A stretch of DNA of 64,000 nucleotides from Gambelia wislizenii (GCA_030847615.1 JAUMIR010000003.1:77138001-77202000), one strand, 5' to 3'; shown: positions 11,023-23,322, numbered from the stretch's first letter. Program-made: numbers and translations. Notes: generated from the letters alone by a model not told the origin.

Positions 11023-11628
11023 AGTTAGGCCTAAAGCTCTCTAGGATCAAGTCATCCAGGCAGGGTCAAGCTAAGACATTTTGCTGCCTGGAGCGTAGAA
11101 TAAGATGCTGTCACTTCCCATTCAATGTGCAACAGTCATGTGGGCTGGCAGTTCAATCCTCCTTCGCCACAGGTGAGGGGATAACATCCTCCATTATGTC
11201 TGAAAGCAGTGAGCTAGCTTAGGGGACAGTTATGGTTGCCAACTTAACCAATTTTTTAAAGAGGAGACAGATTCATGGAGGATGAGGCAGTCAACAGCTG
11301 TTAGGATGGCTAGATAGCATCTCCAGTATCAAAGGTAGCATGCTTCTATGTGTCAGTCACCAGAGAACATGAGAAGACACAGTGGCACTCATGTCCTGCT
11401 GGCAAGCTTCACATCAAGACCTGACTGACCATTGTGCAAACTGAATGTTTGTGTAGAGAAGCCCTTACCAGTGATGGCGAACCTATGACACGCGTGTCAG
11501 CACTGACACGCGTAGCCATTTTTTATGACATGGGGCCGCTGAGGCAGCCGCATGCCGAGAAGGATGTTTCATCCTCAGCTCCTGCACGGCCAAGTGCAGT
11601 AGCCAAGGATGAAGCATTTGCTGCTTCT

Positions 11629-12036
11629 GAGGATGAAACATTTGCGACTAGAGTCTTGGAGTTAGAGTCTAACTCTACGGAAATTTTCATACACAAAAAA
11701 GTTGTCCTGAGGGATTGGGAGAGACACGTGGCTGTTCCGTGGCATGGGGCCAGTTTCTGACGACGACGTCCATCTCGTGTTACCCTCCGTATTCCTTCCA
11801 TGTCGCATGGAAGGAAAAGGCACCACTTTTTATTCACGAAAACTTCCATGAGTAAAAGGTGGTGCCTTTTCCTTCCATATGACACGTAAGGAACACGGAA
11901 AGTAACGCGAGAGGGATGGCGTCATCAGAAACTGGCCCCCTGCCGTGAAACAGCTGTGTACCTCTCCCGATCCCCCAGGATGACTTTTTTGTGTCTGAAA
12001 ATGTCCTAAGACTCTAGTCGCAAATGTTTCATCCTC
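11629..12036. mobile_element. Foldback element inside the hAT copy
   Basis: The left arm starts GAGGATGAAACATTTGCGAC and the right arm ends GTCGCAAATGTTTCATCCTC. Pairing continues inward to a centre near 11842, where GGCACCACTTTT faces AAAAGGTGGTGCC. About 408 bp with few mismatches. Confidence 0.8.
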
Positions 12037-12249
12037 CCCTATTAGACACTCTGTGCCGGAGGTCTGTAGACCAAAACAACAGAAGTCTGGCACAGAGCGT
12101 CTAGTTCTGGGACTTCCAGTTAAGCCGGGATCTTTGCCCTCACTTCTGCCGGCAGAGCAGGGAGCAGTGGAACACAGTGGGGTACGCTGCTTGGAGAATC
12201 AAGAGGAGTGCCACTACGATCAGGAAATTTGGAGTGCCTGGAACCAACT

Positions 12250-12479
12250 ACCAGATACTTTTAGCACCCTGAAAAATATAACAATGGCTTTACTCACAAT
12301 TTTTCCTTCTACATACTTTTGTGAGGCCTTTTCTCAGCGTTATATAATATCAAAACCAACAAAAGAAACAGATTGACAGATGAAGTTAGTAGCGCTTGCT
12401 TGGACCTGAAGTGTACAAAATACCAACCTTCAATTGAAGATTTAGCCAATGAAATTCAGCAACAAAAAAGTCACGAATA
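12250..12479 (+). pseudogene. hAT transposase C-terminal remnant
   Basis: The C-terminal hAT dimerisation region can be read in two frames. The first contains LLTIFPSTYFCEAFS, the second NIKTNKRNRLTD through LANEIQQQKSHE and a stop. The rest of the transposase is missing, replaced in part by a palindromic insertion upstream. Confidence 0.7.
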
Positions 12480-12930
12480 GGCAGGTTAGTTAAAGAATTC
12501 CCCCTCCCCCTCACTTATCTTAGTTCACGGCACCCCACACTATTGGAATGTGTAAAAATACACTGTTTAAAATATCAGGGCATGTTGTCCCTGTTTAAAC
12601 ATCCACACTGTACTTCACATGTTAGTGGAGAATACAGCCAACTTTAGCAGAGTTTAATGTTAACGCAGCATCCAATACACACAAGCTAAATAATATCAAG
12701 ACCAACAAAAGAAACCAACTGATGGATGAACAAAGAAGTCACTAAGCAGCTAAGTTAAATAATTAGTTTTTGGTTTATTAAATACAATTATATATAACAA
12801 TTATACATTTATGTTATTTAAACTATAAATATCACAAAATGTTTTTTCCTCAAAGTGACACACCACCCGAGTTATGCTCAGTTTTGTGGAGAAGTTTAAC
12901 ACACCAAACTGAAAAGGTTGCCCATCACTA

Positions 12931-12972
12931 CCTTAGTCTGATCCAACATGGCTCTTCTTATGTTCTTATGAT
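12931..12972 (+). repeat. CR1-like 3' end fragment
   Basis: ATCCAACATGGCTCTTCTTA followed by TGTTCTTATG resembles the conserved 3' terminus of one CR1 subfamily. Only the last 40 bases or so remain, next to the hAT end. Confidence 0.4.
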
Positions 12973-13075
12973 ACATCTAATCCCATCTGATTTTGGATGG
13001 CTAAACAAGCTAAACAAGGTCAGGCCTGTTAATACCTGGATGGGAGCCCATCTGGTAATGCCAGGAATCTCCAGA
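12973..13075 (+). repeat. 5S rRNA-derived SINE fragment
   Basis: AATCCCATCTGATTTTGGAT, then AGCTAAACAAGGTCAGGCCT, then ATACCTGGATGGGAGCCCAT follow 5S rRNA order. A Sauria-type tail is not recognisable. Confidence 0.75.
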
Positions 13076-14036
13076 CCAGGCTAGGAAAAAGTGTGCCTGA
13101 AATTCTAGACAGCCACTGCCAATCAGAGTTGACAATACTGGATTATATGAACCAATGTCTGACTCAGGCAGTTTTCTGTGTTCCCGTGGTTCCATAAAGT
13201 AAATGCATAGCTCTTTCCTCCATCACCTTCCTGCTATCTCCCATCATCTATGTCACCAGAAGCAACTTCTTCACTCTGTCTAATGATAGGGCCAGCCTTG
13301 AACCCAAAGGCTACAATGGTAACATTTATTATAATACCGTAATTATAATGGTAATGTTAAGCAACATTTGCTTAAATCTGAAACCAACAGGACTGCAAAT
13401 AGGAAGCTTACAGCACATTCATCCTCATTCAAAAATCCCCAAACCCAAAATCTCTAATTTTCTCTCAATTTTTTATCAAGTTCTTCTGATAGGGATTAGG
13501 AGGCTGTCTATCATCTATCAACTCCCTCCTATTCTGTCCCACTTGGTAATAAATTGTTTTGAAACTCAGTTTGTAATGAAACTATAGACAACTCCTTTTT
13601 ATTATCTTCATTGGTATTGATCTTTTCACAATGCTTCAGCTCATAAACCATTAGAGGTTTGATAGTAATATAAAAGTTACTGTCTGCCATATTCTTTTAG
13701 CCAGAGTGAGATCACATCAAACTGCGAATGTGCATAGTTACTACTATTCAAAAACATGGATGAAAAATTAACAGTGGCTCATTTACATTATATACAGTAT
13801 TTTAGCTTCCATAGAACACAAGGAAATTATCTGTGAAGACATACCCAACTAAAGGTGGTGGCTGGTTTGGGTGTGCAACACCAGTACCCTGGTGAGATCA
13901 AACTCCTTTACCCAAAAAGGCTCTGATGCTGAATATCCAGTTCAAAAAAGGGGGAAGTTTATTTTAAAGAACAAAAGAAAAGGGCTTTCTCCTCCCCAGC
14001 TCTAAAAGGCTTGAAATAAAAGGTACTTTACAGTTG

Positions 14037-14387
14037 GGAGATTTTCAGACTGCGTTTCAGCGTGCCTAGCGTGGGAGGAGCTTTCGGGAGAGGGACGGTG
14101 ATCTTGCGCAGCAGGGGGGCGTTTTTGGACGCCGTTGTCCCTCTCCCGAAACCATCCGTGTCACTTCCGTGAAGCTTCGGAAGCCGCAGGGCCATATTTT
14201 AATCACGGAGGTTGCCCGTGATTAAAATATGGCGCTGAGGCTTCCGAAGCTTCACGGAAGTGACACGGATGGTTTCGGGAGAGGGACAACGGCGTCCGAA
14301 AACGCCCCCCTGCTGTGCAAGATCGCCGTCCCTCTCCCAAAAGTTCCTCCCGCGCTAGGCACACTGAAACGTGGTCTGAAAATCTCC
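14037..14387. mobile_element. Near-perfect 350-bp palindrome
   Basis: Two arms of about 170 bp pair almost throughout: outer ends GGAGATTTTCAGAC and GTCTGAAAATCTCC, then TTTCGGGAGAGGGAC and its counterpart, and an inner CATATTTTAATCACGG facing CCGTGATTAAAATATGG around a small loop near 14208. TTG flanks both sides and could be a target duplication. It is probably a foldback DNA element. Confidence 0.85.
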
Positions 14388-15859
14388 TTGGAGTTTCAAC
14401 AGTCTTCAGGGTGTCATCTCTCTGGGTTTGATCTCCTCACTCAATGGAGCTGGTGCAAGGCCTTTCAGCTCCTGATTCCTCTGACTGTTGTTGGTAACTA
14501 ATTTGGCTAATGACTATTGGTAACTAATTTGGCTGATGGTGTAAGAAATGCCCTTCCTGGCTGTCTGGGCCTGTTTGCCACCAGAACTGCTCTCTGCAAG
14601 CTCACAGCAAAGACTGCCCAAAGGAACTAAAAGGCTTCTAGGTAAAACAGAGCTTGCTGGGAAAGGACAAACCAAACCTGGAAAAATGCAGGAGAATTCT
14701 TAGCTCCTCCCACAAGTCTAATACAATGAAGTATTCCTATACTCAGACATGCTAAGGCCTGAACTAAACCAAAGAAATGCAGGGGAGATTTAAACAGTCC
14801 TGACTGGACATCACATTATCAGTTTTGTTCTGAAACCTTAGAACAGTTTCTTCAAGTTGTTTGGGGAGGAAGGAAACAGAAATGTAGTACATCTGGGATT
14901 AATTTTAGAATTTTTTTAACGAGATGAGACATGACCTAGCCAAAGTTAAGCAGCTGTCATGATTTATGATCATACTCCAATTTGAACACAGATTTCACAC
15001 TAAAATGTAATTCAAAGATACTTACGGTATTTATTATGCAGGATTGTTTAAAAGGGGATAATAAATTTAAATACAAATATGTGCAATTCAACCATTTCAA
15101 AGAGCACATTCAGGTACCACAACAGTTCAATAGAGAAGTCCCAATCACTCACTGAGAAGCCCCACTGACTTACTGAATATGTGGAGGTTACACCCAAGTA
15201 AACACATGCATATCTCTTGACATGGAAACCTATGGGCCCTTAAAACTATAAGTTTGCCTCAGCTCATGTCCCTTTATTGCTATCTGAACATGGGCTGATG
15301 TCATACTTCATCTAAAAAGGGACTTGCTAGCCACTGAAGTAATGGATGTACAATGGGGAACCATTTTCCTTGAGTCATTCCAGGCTTCTCTTTAATAATA
15401 CATTCAGGGGCCTAATTCCCACAAGGTTTATATAAACAAGAGCATTTTAAAAACATACACATGCTAGTCCTGTATTCACCAGTTTGCTTTTAATTGAATT
15501 CTTTATGGTACCTGTTAGCTGTGGGGCTCTTATTCTACCTAGGGTGAAGCAGGTAAAACAGCAGAGGAGCTCTGAATTCATTCAAAGACCTCAAGGTCTT
15601 GTTCTCTGAAAATCAGCCTGAGTTACACAACCAGGAAGAAGGGATGTCCCCAAATAACTTAAGGCTGGCACCTGGCACTCCCATTGTTGAGTACAGTGGG
15701 ATGCATTAATGTACTCCACAATTCTTCCAAAGAAATCTCAGTCTCTGAGGCTGCAGTTATTACCTGGAACTGTCCCATTGAACTCAGTGGGTCTCTGAAA
15801 AGACATGCATAGGATTATATTTTCAAGGGGGGACCAGGCAAGGGCAATTGTGACCTGAT

Positions 15860-16100
15860 TTCTTTGGCCTATGACTCCCATCAGACCTTGCCAGCATTGG
15901 CCAAAAGTGAGGGATTCTGGGAATTGCAGTATAACATCCGATGGGCTGCAGCTGTTCACCAATGCTGTAATTGTATACATCAGAGAGGGGATGTTTGGGC
16001 CTACAGTTGTTGCTAGATTGCAATTCCCATCAGTCCTAGTCAACATGAAGGATGATGGCAATTCTGGTCAACAACATCTACAGGTCCACATGTTTCCCAC
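15860..16100. repeat. Foldback repeats of the 'ACTCCCA' family
   Basis: Contains ATGACTCCCATCAGACCTTG, GATTCTGGGAATTGCAGT and a second ATTCCCATCAGTCCTAG block, consistent with one or two decayed copies. Confidence 0.45.
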
Positions 16101-16945
16101 TGAGTTCCTGAAGGCTTATTCCAGGGTAAAAAGTTTAGAGAATTGCAGCCCATAAAAGAGCTAGCTACATCCTGCTCTGTGCATACTCTTCCTACAAACT
16201 TTAAATGGGGCATTGTGGAGAGAGAACTCTAAAGCAGTCTTCCAATCATTCTCTGACCAAAAGAAAAAACAGCATGAATAATGCAGTTTTTCCTTTCTGA
16301 TGCATATTTAATACAGTTTTGACTTAGGAAAAAGAATGCAACCCAGCATCCTTTTTTTAACAATTAGTGAAAACAGATTATTAATTTCAGTGTGGGGCAT
16401 TTTTCTCAGTTAACAGCACTGCTCGGTGGGGCAAAAGGAGTCATTTGTCAAAGAAAGAGAGAAGCACAACCCAGTCTCATGGAAATAATGAAAAAACAGG
16501 CACCACATGTCTCAGCCCAATTTATTTCAGGAGCGCAGTGGAAAACAAACAAGCTTAGTTACAGCTATCCTGTAGAACTTCCTTCACCTTAATTGCAACT
16601 ATGCAAATTCAAGCAGACCTTCCTAAAACCAATATTAAGTGTCTCACAGGAAGAACTGTATCTTGGCCACACAGAGAACTGTGGAAATGTGGTCATACCA
16701 CCCACCCACCTGTATACTTTCTTCTGAAACAGGCCAGAAAACAAGTCACAGCAACTCTCAGTGCCAATCTGCCCAGGTCTAATCAGACTCTTATTGCAGG
16801 CAGTGGGATTTATCTCCCCACTTAGTGATGGGATTTTAAGTTGACCCCAGCTTAAAATAACCAGGTAATTGCACATTAATCAAAAAAGGCTGCAATCTTC
16901 CTCAAGAGTCCTTCAGCATTGCTTATTTCCGAGCAAAGATACATA

Positions 16946-17399
16946 TGGGTCCTTTCATACAGTAACATTAGAGTGCTATAATCCTTCCTTAACTGCCATG
17001 GCTACATCCTATGTAGTCCTGGGTTTGTAGCTTTGTGAGGCATCAGAATTCTCTGCCAGAGAATTCTAAGTTTGCTGTTGTGTGCCTTCAAGTCATTTCT
17101 GATTTATGACAACCCTAAGGTGAATCTATCATGGGATTTTCTTGGCAGAATTTACTCAGAGGGGGGTTACTTTTGCCTTCCTATGAGGCTGAGAGAGGGT
17201 GACTTGACCAAGGTCAACCAAGGGGTTTTATGGCTGAGCAGGGATTCAGACCCTGGTCTCCCAGTGTCCTAGTCCAATACTCAAACCACTACACCACATT
17301 AAGTACCTGTTTGTAAACAATTCCCTGGATTCCCATAGGGAACCATGGCAGTTAAAGTGGAATCATAGCACTATAACTCTGTAGTGCTGATGGGCCCCT
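16946..17399. mobile_element. Foldback MITE interrupted by a SINE
   Basis: The left half (16946-17071) begins GGGTCCTTTCATACAG and the right half (17300-17399) ends CTGATGGGCCCCTA. The halves are inverted and would join across the SINE. Confidence 0.7.
17072..17299 (-). repeat. Sauria-type SINE inserted in a MITE
   Basis: Body and tail begin TTGTGTGCCTTCAAGTC on the plus strand. The tRNA-like head lies at the right end (B box region near 17240-17255). TAAGT flanks both ends (17067-17071 and 17300-17304). Confidence 0.85.
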
Positions 17400-18215
17400 A
17401 GATCTCTGTGGTAAGAAGGTTCAAATCTTAGGTGCCCTTACTCTAGAATCACAGCTTTGCCGAACATCACTCCATCAATACCAGTCCACAGTCAAAGGTC
17501 CAATACATGGGGTAGAGGGAGCCTTCCATTTTGTTGGACTAAAACTCCCATCATCCATGTGGCCATTCACCATATGCCTGATAGGAACTGAAGATTATTG
17601 ATGTTGGGAGAGACTCAGGTTCGCTACTGCTTTTCCAACAGATCACTTCATTTGCTGGCTCTAGTAAAATATAGCAGTTCCCATTGACACAGGCAGCATT
17701 TGGTTTGGTGGGGCTACTGGATGAAGTTAAAATGATGGCTGTTAAAATGGCTTTTCCTTTGCTTCCCATTCCCTTCCCCCCCACCCCATACCACAACTTG
17801 CTAACTGCTCCAGGGGAAAAACCCTAAATGCATTGCTCAAAAGCTGGAGATGAACAACACAACTTATCCCGCCCACCTCCAGCAACAGAAACCTTCCATT
17901 TACCTGATAAAAATCCATTCTGTAACCCTTTCATTCCTTTTCTTGCCTTGCCACAGAAAATGTATTATTTGAATAGCACTTTCTGCTTTGAATTATACTC
18001 TTATCCCTTTTATATACACAGATTTTAAAGAATCTTTTTGATTTAATATTTTGCATTTGTGTGTTCCCCACATATACTCCCAAGGGACTTGAATGGATTT
18101 CTCCAAATCTTCACCTGGCTGCCAATCATTCACCAACCCAGATCTCACAGTTACAAGAAAGAACAAACCTGCTATCCCTCTGGTAGATTAGAAAGATGGA
18201 ATACTCATTCTCCAT

Positions 18216-18412
18216 GTAGAGCCCTTTCATACTGCAGAGATACTGCACTATGACCTATAGTGCCATGGCCTATGAAATACTGGGATTTGTAGCTTGGGGA
18301 GGCACTAGACTTCTCTGGCTAAGAATTCTAAGTACCCCTCCCTAAAATGCAGTTCCCAGGGTTCTATAGGATGGAATTATAGCACTATCTTTGTGTAGTG
18401 AAAAGGGCCCAT
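18216..18412. mobile_element. Foldback MITE ('GGGATTTGTAG' family)
   Basis: Starts AGAGCCCTTTCATACTGCAG and ends GTGTAGTGAAAAGGGCCC, with ACTGGGATTTGTAGC and its inverted partner in the middle. Confidence 0.75.
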
Positions 18413-20045
18413 AGTGCAACTGCACTACTAAACCCAGTTACTGAGGAGTAACCCACATTGGACACAGTGGAATTATTTTTGAGTGAACATAAATACCAGC
18501 TCCTTCCCCTCCACACACATATACACCTGGTGCTCTCCAAATGTGTAGGACTACAACTTTATATCCCTCACTAGCATCCATGTTGAACAAAGATCCCATT
18601 ATTCCTAATAGGATTTGAAGTAAACATATTTTGAGAGCTCTGGATTGGAGAAGGTTGATGTACAGTATCCTGTTGTTGCTATTGATCTGCACTTTAAAAT
18701 ACTAACCAGGCATCTTTCCTTGTTCTACCTGCTCCCTCCTAATTTCCAGGGCTGCCTGATTAGGCTCATGTCTGGTCAGGGCAGGGTCTTTTTAGTAATG
18801 GCCCCAGCCTCCTCCCAAGGAGGCCTACAAGCTCCACCACTTTGGTCTTTGGGGTGCTACTTTAAAACCTGGGTCTTTCAGAGGATTTGATGCTTTCTTG
18901 CTTTACTGTTGGCTGGCTTTGGATCTCCTACTCAGGTTTTTTAGCTGGTTTTAGTAGTTATGATTTTACAATTTGTAATGTGAACTGTAATTTGATATAT
19001 GCTCTTGGTCTTGGATTAATATAGTATGTTATTGCTTTATGATACTTTGGTTAATTTTTTTCCCAGAAAAGCATGATACTTATTTTTAAATAAGAAAATT
19101 AGTAATTTAGTCAGTGTCCTTTGCATGTAATGTCGACTACCATATCTGCCTTCAGCTGGGTTACTGCTGCATAATTAGCTAAGAAGCATATATTTTAATA
19201 TGAACCTGATTCTAAAATTCAGACTCAGAGAATAAATCCCACTGAGCTCTTAAAAGAAGAATGAGATAGAAGTACCTGTTCTACCTTAGATTGCTAGTTA
19301 TAATTATTGACAAGCAATGGTATCCATTCAGCTCCTGGGGCTTACTCCCATGAAAACAGTTAAAGGACTACAATTTTTTTAATTTAATTTCTGTTGCACT
19401 TTGGAATTACATGGGCAGCTTACAATTGTTAGAACAAGAACTACAAAGCAACAAAAATAAAAGAAAATTTTGATCCTATTTATATCCATTAAAAGGCAAT
19501 TACACTGCAAAGAATATTTCTGCCATTCTAATACTTAGAATATAAGTGAAGACAGAGTGCTCCCCCTCTGTCTCCCTTTCTCTCTCCCTCTCCCTGAGTC
19601 CAGTTCCAAAAGCCATATTAGTGCAAATACTTTTATTATGTTAAACCAAAAAATGTGCAAAAACGTATGTGCTTTACACTTTGCCTAATAAAGATCAATA
19701 TGAATTTGGGAATTTACATAACAGTCAATGTGGATATCTTTGTTTTGTCTTACACAGTCCAAAACACTTGGACTGTTAGTAAGTCTTCCTCCAAGAATCA
19801 TGGATCATGAAATAGCCTACTTCTAGCCTCCCTAGAAAGCTGAAGGGTGCACACAGTAACCCAGCAAATGCAGACAAGCCTGAAAAATGTAAAGAGGTCA
19901 ATATATACATATATATATATTCCATCTCACAACCCACACCAGGAGCATGAATGTTACCAGTACTAACTAGGCGGAAGAACTGTAGGTTGAACAGAATCCA
20001 TAAATCTCATCCCACACTGAATCTTGCCAGTTTTAACCAAATCAT

Positions 20046-20274
20046 GAGCCAGTGCAATGTAGTGGTTTGAGCATTCACACTGTGACTCTGGAGATGAGGG
20101 TTCGAATCCCTGCTTCCCCATGGAAACTTATGGGGTAACCTTGGGCAAGTCACATTCTCTCAGCCTTGGAGGAAGGCAAAGGCAAACCCCTCTGAACAAA
20201 TATTGCCAAGAAAACTCCATAGGGTCACCTTCGGGTCACCATAGGTTGGAGACCACTTGAAGGCAAACAACAAC
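20046..20274 (+). repeat. Sauria-type SINE, full length
   Basis: The tRNA-like head GAGCCAGTGCAATGTAGTGG carries the A-box region, and GGTTCGAATCC near 20100 is an exact B-box. The body follows and the tail ends ACTTGAAGGCAAACAACAAC. Confidence 0.9.
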
Positions 20275-20275
20275 C

Positions 20276-20402
20276 TAAGGAAGCCACCGACCTGAGTCTG
20301 CAAGACCTGAGCACGGCTGTTGATGACAGGGTGACTTGGAGGTCCCTTACTCATAGAGTTGCCATAAATCGAAGTGGACTTGATGGCAATTAACAACAAG
20401 GC
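20276..20402 (+). mobile_element. RTE/BovB-like LINE 3' tail fragment
   Basis: The text can be read as DLSLQDLS, then AVDD, W.SL and HRVAINRS, the last codons of an RTE/BovB-type LINE. It ends GTGGACTTGATGGCAATTAA followed by CAACAA. The SINE just before it ends in a related tail. Confidence 0.65.
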
Positions 20403-20804
20403 TTCTGGGGGAGGGGAATAATACAAAATAAAAGGAGGCAGAATTCCATCCACCTTTAAAATACTGAATTTGACTTTTATCATAGTAACTGGCAGGCAAG
20501 CTGGTTGGCCACACAGATGGGTCTGTGTTAGCCTATGAACGTTCCCTAAAGTTTCATCAGACAGAAATGGGAATATATGGCCTTCCAGAGGTCTTTGGAG
20601 TACAATTCCCATCAGCACTCCACCCCCATCCCCACATAACTGTGCTGTCTAGGGCTCATGGGAATTTCAGATCAATAGCATGACACAGGCAGGCACATTC
20701 CCCAGTCCCAAATCAAAACATGCTTTAAAATATGATCAAAACATGATTTGGGGATTTCCAGTGAGGAAGATGTAGCTATGTTTGCATTTACTAGTATGAG
20801 GTGG

Positions 20805-20935
20805 GTAAACGCAGCCCTCCGGATGCTCTTGAACTGCAACTCCCAGAAGTCCCAGTCAGCATAGCAAATGTTGAGGAGTGATGGGAACTGCAGGCCAACA
20901 GCATTTGGGGGACCATATCTTGCCTACCCTTGTAC
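20805..20935. repeat. Foldback repeat of the 'ACTCCCA' family
   Basis: GAACTGCAACTCCCAGAAG on the left and GATGGGAACTGCAGGCCAAC on the right form an inverted pair. Confidence 0.55.
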
Positions 20936-21702
20936 TTGAATGTAGACACACCATGTTGGATGGAAAAACAGGGACATATATAGAGAATGTCCCTGTTCAG
21001 AACTTACAATGTGTTGTTTACCCACTGAAATAGTTTCAGTTATACTAAACCGAACAATTTCAAAAGTGTGTGTGTGGGGGGGTGTATCATTGACCAAGTC
21101 TATTTACTGTACAGTACTTTTAACTTGTGTGGCTTGTGAAAATTGTTTCTATTTAAGTGGTGACATGAACATTAATTCAATTATTGCCTTAATTTCCTCT
21201 TTTGTGGTGCACTTTTACTGAGACGTAAATCCCAATGAATTCAGCGAGGCTTACTACCAGGTAAGGATGCATAGGATCGAAGCTCCCACGGCTAGTAAAA
21301 GTATAAGGATGTTAAGAACTTTCGTTCCCTTGATAGAATAGCTGGAATACATCCCCACGCTTTGATCAATTTTATCCTTGTTTTAAACCTTAAAAAAAAT
21401 CTAAAGCGCCTGCCATTTCCTGCCCATCTTGGTCTCAACCTGTATTGCAAACGTTCAATGAAATTTTCCATCCTTGAGCATTAGGACCCAAACTTCCCGA
21501 AATGAAAAACATCAGGAACTCGGCAATAATGTCTACTCTGCTTGGGAATCACTTCTTTTTATACCCTCATTTAAGAGAAAATTTATCATCTTTCCTACTG
21601 GCGGAAGATCAAGAAACGCCAAAGAACTTTTTTAAAAAAAGTCTTAGCATCGTTCCAAGCGCGCATCTTACGAACTTGGGCTTCAAACTTGCTCGTCCCA
21701 AA

Positions 21703-21725
21703 GCTATATATATATATATATATAT
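21703..21725. repeat. (TA)n microsatellite
   Basis: About 11 TA units. Confidence 0.9.
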
Positions 21726-21865
21726 TCACACAACCAAAGCTTAGTCGGTTTCAAGAAAAGCATTAACATACCACTATATAACAGATCTTGCTAGCTTCTT
21801 CTGAGAAAGCGGGATCCCGAACATGCCTACTCAGAAGTAAGTCCCATCACGTTTAGCAGCACTTA

Positions 21866-21958
21866 TTTGTTCTCCCTGGAGTTAGCCACCAGGCTCTCGC
21901 CAAGACAAAAAGAGTAGAAAAAGGTGAGAGCCTCGTGGCTAACTCTAGGGAGAACAAA
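21866..21958. repeat. Hairpin-forming inverted repeat, 33-nt arms
   Basis: The arm 21866-21898 pairs with 21926-21958 at 31 of 33 positions around a 27-nt loop. The arms carry TTCTCCCTGGAGTTAGCC and GGCTAACTCTAGGGAGAA. Confidence 0.8.
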
Positions 21959-22653
21959 GAAGGCTACTAAAGGAAAACAGAAGGGATCATAAACTAGTAA
22001 ATAGGAAATTAGTCTATAAAGCATTCCTCCTGCAATTTAACTCTTTAAGTACCATGCACCCCAATGCATGCCAGGGCTGCAATATTCCAATACTTATTCT
22101 CAGGTAACACAACTTATTCTTATTTTTTCTTGGTAGGACTTTTTTCTCCGTCTAAAACAGTCTTCTTTTTTGAGTTGGTCCTAAAGACGCTTGGTTGCCC
22201 TCGCTATCTATGCTCGACTCACGGTGGTATCTTACACATCGCACAAAATCTGCAGACGGGAAATACCCTTATTAGGATCAACTATAAATTCATAAAATGT
22301 GCAAGTTTTCGAGTGAGTTCCAGAGAACTGGAAAGCTTGCACGTTTTGTGAATGCACAGTTGAATGTACTGCTCACCCGCAGATAATGGAGTTTCTTTCA
22401 TCCTTAATAGTTCAGCAGGGCCTTTCCCTGTCATTCATTTTTCAGCGGAATAAATGGCCCTCCTTCCATAACAACTGCCATTGCTCTGGCCGGGGAGGGA
22501 GAAAAGAGAATGCTAGACTTAATCCCTTCCCCTACTGCCACCCCCTTTCCTTTTGTATCATGCCTTCATTAGATTGCAAACTTGAGGGCAGGGAACTGTT
22601 TTGTTCTTTTTCTTGTAAAGTGCCATGTACATTGATGGCGCTATAGAAATAAA

Positions 22654-22674
22654 AGATGATGATGATGATGATAA
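22654..22674. repeat. (GAT)n tract
   Basis: A short GATGATGATGATGAT run following GCGCTATAGAAATAAAAGAT, which resembles a LINE or other retroelement 3' end. Confidence 0.55.
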
Positions 22675-22928
22675 CTACTACTACTCCAGTAATGATCAGG
22701 AAAGTGCCAGTCAGTGCGTGGCATCGGGCAAATACTGGCTCGCACTTCCACTTCCCTACCTAAGGGTGATGCCTTTACACTCTTCCTCACCACCAGCACC
22801 CCCAAAAAGAAATTGATTAATTTCTCCAGCCTGGTGATCTTCAGATCTGTGGGAGGACATTTCTCATCTCCCCAGCCAGCACTGCCAATAGGTATGCTGG
22901 CTGGGGGTGATGGGGGTTGTACTCTGAC

Positions 22929-23118
22929 ATAGTTATCACACTACAGTGTTATAGCACTATTATTCCACTTTAACTGCTGTGGCTGCCTCCTGCGGAATCC
23001 TGGGATTTGCAGTTTAGGGAGGGGCATTTAGAACTCTCAGCCAGAGAGCTCTTAAGTCTCACTAAACTACAAACCCCAGCATTCCACAGGAAGCAGACAT
23101 CGCAGTTAAAGTGGAATA
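22929..23118. mobile_element. Foldback MITE ('GGGATTTGTAG' family)
   Basis: CACACTACAGTGTTATAGCA on the left, GAATCCTGGGATTTGCAGTT in the core and an inverted right half ending near 23118. Confidence 0.75.
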
Positions 23119-23322
23119 ATAGCAGTACTACACTTGGACAAACTGCTACAGCCCCATCGTATGGAATCCTGGAATCTGTTGTTTCGTTAGGCAGGTAGAA
23201 TTCTCAGCCGTAGAGCTCCAGTGTCTCAAAAAACTACAAATCCCAGGATTCTGTAGAATGCAGCCATTACAGTAAAAATGGCATCCAAGTGCTGTAACAG
23301 CACAGTGTGAAAGGGGCCTAAG
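23119..23322. mobile_element. Second foldback MITE, abutting the first
   Basis: ATGGAATCCTGGAATCTG and CAAATCCCAGGATTCTGTAG are inverted partners. The right end reads GTGTGAAAGGGGCC. It directly follows the preceding copy. Confidence 0.65.

Larger units (their letters stand above)
11469..12930 (+). mobile_element. Degenerate hAT transposon
   Basis: The ends AGTGATGGCGAACCT and AGGTTGCCCATCACT are hAT-type terminal inverted repeats. Flanks CCCTTACC and ACCTTAGT may be a decayed 8-bp target duplication. Inside, 12240-12479 encodes the C-terminal dimerisation text of a hAT transposase: LTIFPSTYFCEAFS, a frameshift near 12342, then NIKTNKRNRLTDEVSSACLD and a stop at 12477-12479. The copy is internally deleted and dead. 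Confidence 0.75.

Noticed and set aside
20046..20120. A tRNA gene
   Set aside because: A- and B-box-like blocks are present but no cloverleaf or anticodon arm is kept; this is the head of a Sauria SINE.
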